A DNA stretch of 6,135 nt from Chloroflexota bacterium (GTDB taxonomy: Bacteria > Chloroflexota > Anaerolineae > Aggregatilineales > UBA3940). Position numbers and translations under genes: made by a program. The notes below the pieces were generated by a model. That model was given only the letters and a program-made list of their open reading frames with translations. It ran no database searches and was not told the DNA's origin. How positions within the stretch are numbered: position 1 is the first letter of the stretch; each line of letters opens with the position of its first letter. Positions 1 to 5,901 of the stretch are shown here, in pieces. The DNA lies in assembly GCA_010092775.1 (NCBI GenBank), contig JAADYZ010000058.1:1-6135 (forward strand), read 5' to 3'.

Positions 1-190
1 ACCAGATCTTCTTCTTGTTGCCAGCCACCGGCGCAAAGAGTTCATCAAGCTGCAGGTAAGCGACATTCAACTGGACAAACAATAGCGAGTGCAGATTCTC
101 GCTGTGCATTCCGGCTCGGGTCAGCCAGCGGACAAGAGTGGCATCGACATGCCCGGTGAACCGGACCAACACAGAGATGTCCATGCACAT
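1..190 (-). pseudogene. Transposase fragment (IS1-like), central part, runs off left edge
   Basis: Read on the minus strand, the frame is open from 238 down to the window edge. From about 190 it encodes a recognisable transposase core: a helix-turn-helix-like stretch (GHVDATLVRWLTRAG), then an aspartate-containing strand (AYLQLDELFAPVAG) and a basic run ending KKKIW at the edge. The D of LQLDEL fits the first catalytic acidic residue of a DDE-type transposase. Family assignment is from memory of Chloroflexota IS1-like transposases, in which a zinc-ribbon N-terminus (CPAC...CPYxGITD...HALVG) precedes this helix-turn-helix. That N-terminal part is absent here: the residues upstream are not family-like and a TGA lies in frame at 239-241. 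The fragment is therefore 5'-truncated, and the C-terminal half, if present, lies outside the window. It belongs to the same family as the two N-terminal relics further right but is in the opposite orientation. A functional gene starting at an internal ATG (182-184) is less likely. Confidence 0.7.
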
Positions 191-277
191 GATTGGCAAA
201 GGACAAATTGTGGGCGTAGACGCACGGGATGGCTTAGCTCAAAAGCAGTTCATCCATGCTCTGTTTGGTTGAGCAAT

Positions 278-1408
278 CTACGAATTCGATTGCACTTGCA
301 GGGCTTGGCAAGTCGCTCCCTCTATTACAGATGGCAGATCGCTGTCGTCAGCAGTTGCCCTGAGAATAGTTGCTATGAGGTCCGGGGCATCACCCTGGAG
401 ATAGTGATCCGCACACGGGATACGCCAATACCAGGCAGGGGCCGCGCGATCCTGGAGATAGGTTCCCCACACATGGTCGGGCACTGCAACCGGGGCGATG
501 GCATCCTGCTCGCCCCAGATTAGGGTAGTGGGGATATCGCTGGCAGCGAGTGCCTCCAGCCAATCCACCTCGTTGGCAGCCCGTTCATCCAGGTACTGAA
601 TGATCTCGTGCTGAATGCGTGTTCCATCCTGATAGTCAAAAATAGAAGCCAGACTATCAACCTCGCCTTGGGGGACTGTCGAGGCATAGGTTGTTTCAGC
701 GATGCCTTGGGCAAACCGATCGCTCGGTATCATGGCTGAGAGTAGTGGGCCGATGGTTGGGTTGAGCAGGGCAACTTGGGCGTCGGTCAGTTGGGCCAAG
801 GGCAGATAGATGTTGCCATTTGTGATGACATGATGGGTGATGGTGTACGGCTTCTCATCATAGGCCTGATAGAGTTGCAGTAGGGCCAAACCGACACTAT
901 CGCCCTTGTCGTGGGTGAGCAGTGTGAATGCCTCCAGACCTGCAACCTCACGGATATACATGTCCACCAACTGCGCATCATCAGGTATAGCGTAGTCGTA
1001 GCCATCTTGGGGCTTATCGGAGAAGCCGTAGCCGGGGGTATCCAAGGCACAGATGTAGTGATCCTGGCTGAGGTCAGCAAACAGGGCGGCGTAGTCAAAA
1101 CTGCTGGTCGGATAGCCGTGGATCATGAGGATAGCAGGATCGGTGGGATTCCCCTGGCAGATATGAAAGATGCTCACCGGTTCGAAGTCCGTATTTTGTG
1201 GTAACGTCGATTCCCACCTGAAGTATTCCCCTGCGTTGCACCAAGCAAGGGCTTCTTGTGGCGGATTTTCCATTGCGGCGTAGTAGGCATCACAGCTGGC
1301 GGAGTTGTCACCGGGGCGAGTGATGATGAAAATCAGGCCAAAGGCGATCACCAAAACAGCCACGACTCCACTGAGCATTATTCTTCCTGCGCGTGTTTTT
1401 GTCATCAT
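278..1408 (-). CDS. Membrane-anchored alpha/beta hydrolase, Asp nucleophile (MEST / haloalkane dehalogenase-like)
   Basis: This is an intact 376-residue protein. Residues 1-9 are basic and are followed by one hydrophobic segment (about 10-30) with no cleavage or lipobox motif, so I infer a signal anchor with the enzyme outside the membrane. The alpha/beta-hydrolase fold begins near residue 76. The oxyanion-hole motif is HGYP (97-100). The nucleophile elbow is THDKGD (165-170), placing Asp167 where esterases have Ser; Asp302 in WGEQD is the likely acid and His335 in ADHYLQ the base. An Asp nucleophile in an HDxGD context is known from haloalkane dehalogenases, epoxide hydrolases and the MEST group, so the reaction probably goes through an alkyl-enzyme or acyl-enzyme ester; the substrate cannot be read. 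A variable lid lies between about 195 and 280. Cys39, Cys57, Cys84, Cys332 and Cys367 could form disulfides if exported. Two adjacent ATGs (1406-1408, 1403-1405) are possible starts; a weak GGAA (1411-1414 on the plus strand) is better spaced for the second. The gene is monocistronic here and divergent from the kinase. Confidence 0.9.
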   Translation of the reverse strand: MMTKTRAGRIMLSGVVAVLVIAFGLIFIITRPGDNSASCDAYYAAMENPPQEALAWCNAGEYFRWESTLPQNTDFEPVSIFHICQGNPTDPAILMIHGYPTSSFDYAALFADLSQDHYICALDTPGYGFSDKPQDGYDYAIPDDAQLVDMYIREVAGLEAFTLLTHDKGDSVGLALLQLYQAYDEKPYTITHHVITNGNIYLPLAQLTDAQVALLNPTIGPLLSAMIPSDRFAQGIAETTYASTVPQGEVDSLASIFDYQDGTRIQHEIIQYLDERAANEVDWLEALAASDIPTTLIWGEQDAIAPVAVPDHVWGTYLQDRAAPAWYWRIPCADHYLQGDAPDLIATILRATADDSDLPSVIEGATCQALQVQSNS

Positions 1409-1431
1409 TGTTCCATTTCGTTGAACGCTAT

Positions 1432-1437
1432 ATTGTA
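1432..1437 (-). promoter_or_regulatory. Possible -10 element of the hydrolase gene
   Basis: On the minus strand this reads TACAAT, about 24 bases before the hydrolase ATG. No good -35 hexamer sits 16-18 bases upstream; that position falls inside the 12-bp inverted repeat (1446-1481). If this is the real promoter, it is weak or activator-dependent, and the inverted repeat would overlap the -35 area. Support is a single hexamer, so the call is tentative. Confidence 0.25.
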
Positions 1438-1445
1438 GTCAGTGA

Positions 1446-1481
1446 ACTTCCGCCACAGTGATTCTTCAGTGTGGCGGAAGT
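1446..1481. repeat. Perfect 12-bp inverted repeat with 12-base spacer
   Basis: ACTTCCGCCACA (1446-1457) is the exact reverse complement of TGTGGCGGAAGT (1470-1481). The 12-base spacer is GTGATTCTTCAG. It lies 38 bases upstream of the hydrolase start codon, in its promoter or leader. No T-run follows on either strand, so it is not a typical intrinsic terminator. It could be a dyad operator for a dimeric regulator, an RNA hairpin in the hydrolase leader, or a palindromic relic of a small mobile element. The sequence alone does not decide between these. Confidence 0.7.
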
Positions 1482-1566
1482 ATTACGTAGTTTATTATGG
1501 TTGTGCCCCACATAAAGCCGGGATAATTCGAGCGAACAGGGATCAGTATAAAACGGGACGAAATGC

Positions 1567-1594
1567 TTGACAAGTTCGCTGGCAGGGCTACAAT
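1567..1594 (+). promoter_or_regulatory. Sigma-70-type promoter, TTGACA-N16-TACAAT
   Basis: A perfect -35 hexamer TTGACA (1567-1572) and a -10 hexamer TACAAT (1589-1594), one mismatch from TATAAT, are separated by 16 bases. Transcription would start near 1600 and run rightward through the transposase relic toward the kinase gene. Its position about 90 bases ahead of the likely relic start suggests it was the transposase's own promoter. It may now supply a roughly 500-base leader transcript for the kinase, since I see no terminator in between; this last point is inference. Confidence 0.6.
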
Positions 1595-1683
1595 GCGGAG
1601 GTTTTTATCCTCAGAAATCCTCTCTGAGCGAGCAACCAAAGCCATACCACAGTGATTGTGACCAGATCCCCTGGGCTGGAATA

Positions 1684-1984
1684 GTGGTGAAATTCCTCTA
1701 CCTACTCTGGAAACACGATCAAGCACGACACCGCAAGCAGGAGAATCAACAGAAGAAATCCCGCCCATGGAAAGCGCGAAACCCGAAGCATTGCCCGGCC
1801 TGTCAGGTGGGAGGTCACACCCTGGATAGAAGTCAAAAGTCCGTGGGGACTGAAGAAAACGGTCAGGACCGAAGGCCATTGCTGCCTCAACGCGCACTGC
1901 CCTTATGTCGGGATCACCGATGAAAACATCCATGCCTTGGTTGGGAACGGCAAAGATAATAAATATTACCGAGATGCTGCCTGA
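1684..1984 (+). pseudogene. Transposase N-terminal relic A, frameshifted and truncated
   Basis: Two frames together give the N-terminal zinc-ribbon region of an IS1-like transposase. The first, from a likely GTG start at 1684 (a TTG at 1567 is also in frame), encodes a short hydrophobic/basic lead followed by SRPWKARNPKHCPACQ, ending near 1806. The reading then continues one base over, from about 1815, as TPWIEVKSPWGLKKTVRTEG, then CCLNAHCPYVGITDENIHAL and VGNGKDN, stopping at TGA 1982-1984. The CPAC pair and the CCLNAHC cluster resemble a zinc ribbon. The single-base shift between about 1801 and 1815 kills the gene. After VGNGKDN the family similarity ends, so the helix-turn-helix and catalytic parts are missing. 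Homology is by recall of Chloroflexota transposases with the same RPWKAxxPxDCPAC and CPYFGITDExIHALVG signatures. It lies between the hydrolase and the kinase. Confidence 0.75.
1790..1806 (+). repeat. 17-bp direct repeat, left copy
   Basis: ATTGCCCGGCCTGTCAG is identical to 5641-5657. Both copies encode the CPACQ zinc-ribbon segment of transposase relics in the same orientation, so the repeat reflects common descent of the relics. The copies are 3851 bp apart and flank the whole kinase gene. A 17-bp match is short for homologous recombination, though longer imperfect similarity surrounds it. Confidence 0.75.
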
Positions 1985-2104
1985 GATGGGATTTTCCCGT
2001 GTCCTCTTAATTCTTGTATACGACGGTAGAAAAGCAAGAGTGATTCTTATAAACTTCTTATTGATATGCTCCGGCACTACAACCAGCGTGAAAACAGCTT
2101 TGCA

Positions 2105-2110
2105 GAGAGA
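2105..2110 (+). promoter_or_regulatory. Ribosome binding site of the kinase gene
   Basis: GAGAGA lies 8 bases before the ATG at 2119. It is a purine-rich but imperfect Shine-Dalgarno. The ATG is the natural start because the conserved glycine-rich loop of the kinase begins only 16 residues downstream. No convincing -35/-10 pair was found in the AT-rich 1985-2104 stretch just upstream. Confidence 0.5.
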
Positions 2111-2118
2111 CCTGAACT

Positions 2119-5100
2119 ATGACAACACTCACCACGGTGAACAATCGCTATCGTTTCCTTGAGAAGATTGGTCAGGGGGGGATGGGAGCTGTCTACAAAG
2201 TCCATGATCGTCTGACCGGGGAGAACATCGCCCTGAAGCAGGTGAATATTACCCCGAATGAACTCGATTTTGCCTCCAAACCGAGGAGCGATGATATGAA
2301 TCTACTTCGCACCTCGCTGGCTCGTGAATTCCAGATCCTGGCAGGGCTCCGCCACCCGTATATCGTCAGCGTACTAGACTACGGCTTCGATGAGAACCGC
2401 ATCCCTTACTACACCATGGAATACATAGACGAGGCTCAGACCATTACTGAATTTGCGGGTTCAGTGTCATTAGAACAGCAAGTCGACCTGCTGATTCATA
2501 CCTTGGAAGCCCTCGCCTACCTCCATCGTCGTGGTGTCATTCACCAAGACATCAAGCCGGACAACATCCTGGTAACAACCGATGGCATCGTTCAGGTCAC
2601 AGATTTCGGCATTGCCCGGGGAGACCGTACGCAGTCCAGTTCAAGCAACAAGGACAGTGTAACGTTCAGCGGCACCTTCGCATATCTGGCCCCAGAAATC
2701 TACCGAAACGAGGAGGCCAGCGTGGCGTCGGATCTATACGCGGTCGGGGTCATTGCCTACCAGATTTTCGTGGGGCAGATGCCCTATCCCACTACAAACG
2801 TCGGGGTGACCATCACCAGCATTCTGAGCCAAACACCTGACACCAGTATGCTGGATAATCCACGACTGGCGGCGTGGTTGAATCGCCTCCTGCTCAAGCA
2901 GTCAGATGACCGCTACCCAGATGCCCATTCGGTGTTGGTGGCCTTGTGCGAGGCAATGGACTACCCCGTCCCCCCAGAGTCACAACAGATTCGCGAGAGC
3001 TATCTACAGGCCAGTACCTTCGTCGGGCGTGATGTCGAACTAGCACAATTGACCAATGCGTTGGAAACCGGCGACACTCAAAATGCTTTCTTTCTCATCG
3101 GCGGTGAAAGCGGCGTGGGTAAATCGCGTCTGCTGGATGAACTGCGGATACGGGCACTCGTCAAGGGTCCTACAGTCTTAAATGGGCAAGCGGTGAGTAG
3201 CGGCGGTCAGCCGTTTCACCTGTGGTTTGATTCGTTGCGACGGGTGGCGCTGGAGGTTAATCTGTCGGAATTGCAGATGGGTGTGCTGAAAACACTACTA
3301 CCAGATCTGGAAGATCTGTTGGAGCATCCCATTCCTGCGCTCCCGACTCTCACCGAAGCGCAGGCAGCCCAGGAACGCACGCTGCATGAACTCACCGGGA
3401 TACTGTCTGCTCTCCCAGGCACAACTGTCCTATTCCTTGAGGATCTGCACTGGGCGGACAATGCCAGCCTGCTGCTCCTAGAGCGCGTGTCTGATATCAA
3501 CGGATTGGTGATCGGTACTTATCGGCACGATGAAGCCCCACATCTATCTGTACGGTTTTCACAGGCACAACAGATGAGGCTGGAACGCCTGACACTGGAC
3601 CAGTGCCAGGCTCTGTGTACAGCTATGCTGGGGGAGGTCGGACGCGAGCGCAGAATCGTTGATTTCATCCATAAGGAGACCGAAGGCAACGTGTTTTTCA
3701 TCGTGGAGGTGGTGCGTGCGCTAGCCGAACAAGTGGGGCAGTTGGCAGAGATCAGTGGTGATAGCCTGCCGGAGACAGTGCTGACGCAGGGTATTCGTCA
3801 GACGGTAGAGCGGCGTTTAGATTCGCTCCCCGTCGAGCTCCATAAACTGTTGGTCACGGCTGCGATCATAGGGCGGCAGTTTGATACTGTTGTCCTTAGG
3901 TATCTCCACGCCGGCCCTGTGGAAACATGGCTGTCACAGGGTGCGGAACTGTCGGTAGTCGAACCGTTTGAAGGAGGGTGGCGTTTCGCCCATGACAAAC
4001 TGCGGGAATTTCTGCTGGGTACGCTTTCTGAGTCTCAAAAAACACAGTGGCATGAGCGGGTGGCGCTGGGGATCGAACATGTCTATGGCGAAGATCAGTT
4101 GTATGCCGGGGTGTTGGCTTACCATTGGCGGACCGCGCGGAAGAGGGCGAAAGCACAGCGATATGAGCTAACAGCAGGACGGATGGCATTTGAGCAGGGT
4201 GCGATGCGTGAAGCATTGACCTATTTGCAGAACATACAGCCAGACGATCTGAACAGAGCCGAACGGATTGAGATACACCGGATGTTGGCGGAAGCTCATT
4301 ATGGTTTAGGGAACTATGTGACCGCTCGCGAGCAAGCAGTCCAGGGGTTAGGGGCCTTCAACAGCACTCTATTGCCTCCTTCTCGAGGCTTGATGTGGGC
4401 TACGCTGCGCCAGTGGTTGCTACACACAGGGCAGCAGTTGGGTCGTATCAAAATCGTACCAGCACAACCCGTTCATTCGGATGTTGCACGACTCTTTAGC
4501 ACACTCGGTGCGATTACTATTCAGGAAGCCAACACAACCCTATTCTTACATACCACACTTGCATCTCTCAACTGGAGTGAACAAACACAGACACTCGGTA
4601 GCATCCTGTTGGGCTATGCAGGGCTCACGCTGATGTTGGCTCGTTTGGGGGTTTTGCGACGCTATTACAGCCGAAAAATCGAAACGAGTCTTCCGTTGCT
4701 AACTGATGAGGGTGCCCAAGAAGATATTCTACAGGTTTATGCCATCACCCATCTCCAGATAGGGGATTGGCCCAATGCTGCCGAATGGCTTCGAGTTGGG
4801 GTTGCGGTCGCGGCCCGAACTGGCAATCAACGTCGCCTCGAAGAGTACTACACTTTGGTGGCGTACCAGAATATGATTATGGGTCAATATGAGATGGCGT
4901 GGGACTTCGCCTCACAAGCGATTCAGTCATCACAAAAGCGACATGATAAGAGCATTATTCTTGACAGCTTAACGCTCCAAATGGGCATTCTACAACGCCA
5001 AAACAAAGTTGCCGATGCAGTTAGTCTCATGCGTGAGCATGAAACGATTCTGACAGAGGCACCGAATACACCGTCTATCACATGGTCAGCGGGTGTGTTC

Positions 5101-5559
5101 GCACAAACACTTTTTCAAGCGGGGGAGGTTGGTGCGGCCTTGACGTGGGTTGAAGTGTCCATTGGGACAATGTCGGGCCAGTCAGCCAGCTTGATCTGGG
5201 TAATAGAAGGGGCTGTAGGCAATGCTGAGGTGCTAGTGAGCTTGCTGGAACGAGAAGACTCTGTTCAACGACAGCATCTACTTAACCTGTGGCAAGAAAA
5301 CTTCCGTTACATGCGCAGTTTTGCACTAACATCGCCGTTGGCTGACATCTATATCCAGCTTATCGAGGGCAAACTGGCTGCTTTTGAAGGTCGAAAAAGG
5401 CGTGCTATCCGTGCATGGCGCAAAGCCCATGCCTTAGCCACTCGCTATCAGATGCAATATGAGCAGGAGGTGTTAGCCAGCTTACTTGAGAAAAGCAATC
5501 CGGTGGCATCCGCGAACTCTCTGGATGCGCGTGAACGAGGGACGGAAGCTGGTGAATAA
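2119..5559 (+). CDS. Ser/Thr protein kinase - STAND/AAA ATPase - TPR fusion, PknK-like
   Basis: This is an intact 1146-residue, three-part signalling protein. The kinase domain spans about 11-280: glycine loop IGQGGMGAVYKV (17-28), ATP lysine Lys40, helix-C Glu70, catalytic loop IHQDIKPDN (141-149) with Asp144, Lys146 and Asn149, DFG (162-164) and APE (191-193). The usual HRD is HQD, making it a non-RD kinase, and the activation segment is serine-rich (Ser173-176). A STAND/MalT-like ATPase follows: entry motif FVGRDVEL (301-308), Walker A GESGVGKS (329-336), Walker B VLFLEDLHWAD (437-447), and GTYR (466-469) as sensor-like strand. TEGNVFF (521-527) and WRFAHDKLRE (621-630) belong to the typical helical tail. 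Residues about 680-1120 are alpha-helical with degenerate TPR-like pairs, expected to bind partner proteins. No membrane segment, LuxR helix-turn-helix or cyclase domain is seen. M. tuberculosis PknK has a comparable layout and length. The protein is expected to be cytoplasmic, phosphorylating Ser/Thr in response to an unknown ligand. It sits alone between two transposase relics. Confidence 0.93.
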   Translation: MTTLTTVNNRYRFLEKIGQGGMGAVYKVHDRLTGENIALKQVNITPNELDFASKPRSDDMNLLRTSLAREFQILAGLRHPYIVSVLDYGFDENRIPYYTMEYIDEAQTITEFAGSVSLEQQVDLLIHTLEALAYLHRRGVIHQDIKPDNILVTTDGIVQVTDFGIARGDRTQSSSSNKDSVTFSGTFAYLAPEIYRNEEASVASDLYAVGVIAYQIFVGQMPYPTTNVGVTITSILSQTPDTSMLDNPRLAAWLNRLLLKQSDDRYPDAHSVLVALCEAMDYPVPPESQQIRESYLQASTFVGRDVELAQLTNALETGDTQNAFFLIGGESGVGKSRLLDELRIRALVKGPTVLNGQAVSSGGQPFHLWFDSLRRVALEVNLSELQMGVLKTLLPDLEDLLEHPIPALPTLTEAQAAQERTLHELTGILSALPGTTVLFLEDLHWADNASLLLLERVSDINGLVIGTYRHDEAPHLSVRFSQAQQMRLERLTLDQCQALCTAMLGEVGRERRIVDFIHKETEGNVFFIVEVVRALAEQVGQLAEISGDSLPETVLTQGIRQTVERRLDSLPVELHKLLVTAAIIGRQFDTVVLRYLHAGPVETWLSQGAELSVVEPFEGGWRFAHDKLREFLLGTLSESQKTQWHERVALGIEHVYGEDQLYAGVLAYHWRTARKRAKAQRYELTAGRMAFEQGAMREALTYLQNIQPDDLNRAERIEIHRMLAEAHYGLGNYVTAREQAVQGLGAFNSTLLPPSRGLMWATLRQWLLHTGQQLGRIKIVPAQPVHSDVARLFSTLGAITIQEANTTLFLHTTLASLNWSEQTQTLGSILLGYAGLTLMLARLGVLRRYYSRKIETSLPLLTDEGAQEDILQVYAITHLQIGDWPNAAEWLRVGVAVAARTGNQRRLEEYYTLVAYQNMIMGQYEMAWDFASQAIQSSQKRHDKSIILDSLTLQMGILQRQNKVADAVSLMREHETILTEAPNTPSITWSAGVFAQTLFQAGEVGAALTWVEVSIGTMSGQSASLIWVIEGAVGNAEVLVSLLEREDSVQRQHLLNLWQENFRYMRSFALTSPLADIYIQLIEGKLAAFEGRKRRAIRAWRKAHALATRYQMQYEQEVLASLLEKSNPVASANSLDARERGTEAGE

Positions 5560-5576
5560 ATACCGAGCTAGACCAC

Positions 5577-5834
5577 AATCATGATACATTCAAAGAGGCG
5601 GCTCGTGTTCCCCGACCGTGGAAGGCGAAGTCGCCTGACGATTGCCCGGCCTGTCAGTCAGGACTGCAATTGGCCATTCGCCCCATTCAGCGCGATGTCA
5701 GGCCCTGGTCAGACCGTAAGAGCAGCCGTGAGGTGATCCCTGTCTAGAGGGAGGCGTGTGATAACCATCTCCGGGTTGTGATTCCATTAGCCTCAACGCA
5801 TGCCCTCTGCGAAAGGGGTGGGAAGGCTGTTTGA
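5577..5834 (+). pseudogene. Transposase N-terminal relic B with in-frame amber stop
   Basis: One frame, starting just after the kinase stop, encodes FKEAARVPRPWKAKSPDDCP, then ACQSGLQLAIRPIQRDVRPW and SDRKSSREVIPV, followed by TAG at 5745-5747. It continues in the same frame as REACDNHLRVVIPLASTHAL, then CERGGKAV, and ends at TGA 5832-5834. The RPWKAKSPDDCPAC and IxRDVRPWS signatures match the N-terminal zinc-ribbon half of the IS1-like transposase family as I remember it. ACDN and HALC after the stop fit the family's FACxNxxC and IHALVG positions, so the amber codon looks like a point mutation of a glutamine codon (CAG to TAG) rather than the natural end. No start codon is evident and the helix-turn-helix and catalytic parts are absent. 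The similarity beyond the stop is weaker than before it. It is the same part of the gene and the same direction as relic A, so the two are not halves of one split copy. Confidence 0.65.
5641..5657 (+). repeat. 17-bp direct repeat, right copy
   Basis: This is identical to 1790-1806 and lies in the CPACQ segment of relic B. Together the two copies bracket the kinase gene in direct orientation. Confidence 0.75.
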
Positions 5835-5863
5835 CTCCTCTAAGCGTAGATTCCCTCCTGGTT

Positions 5864-5883
5864 GAGCGTCGAAAACGACGCTC
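5864..5883. terminator. Perfect 8-bp hairpin beyond the DUF4279-like stop
   Basis: GAGCGTCG (5864-5871) pairs exactly with CGACGCTC (5876-5883) around a 4-base loop (AAAA on plus, TTTT on minus). It begins 18 bases after the minus-strand stop at 5902-5904 and also lies 29 bases after the end of relic B. No T-run follows on either strand, so it is not a classic intrinsic terminator; it may still stabilise 3' ends or act as a weak bidirectional terminator. Confidence 0.4.
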
Positions 5884-5901
5884 GGAGCCGCTTCCTTTAG
5901 G

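Noticed and set aside
89..523. A 144-codon open frame on the plus strand
   Set aside because: It runs antisense over the transposase fragment and the C-terminus of the hydrolase, both of which have clear motifs on the minus strand.
1453..1657. CCACAGTGATT occurring twice (1453-1463 and 1647-1657)
   Set aside because: Eleven bases, with no shared context or further copies; consistent with chance.
1466..2077. A 203-codon open frame on the minus strand
   Set aside because: It lies opposite transposase relic A, whose plus-strand frames have recognisable family motifs; the minus translation is low in recognisable domains and has no ribosome binding site that I can see.
2061..2083. TTGATA followed by TACAAC as a kinase promoter
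   Set aside because: The spacing is only 11 bases, too short for a sigma-70 promoter.
3896..4216. A 106-codon minus-strand frame inside the kinase gene
   Set aside because: It is a shadow of the well-supported kinase/ATPase coding frame.
5497..5559. LuxR-type helix-turn-helix or cyclase output at the kinase C-terminus
   Set aside because: The last residues are a polar tail after helical repeats; no DNA-binding or cyclase motif is visible.
1790..5657. CRISPR or tandem repeat array
   Set aside because: Only two copies 3851 bp apart, explained by homologous transposase relics.
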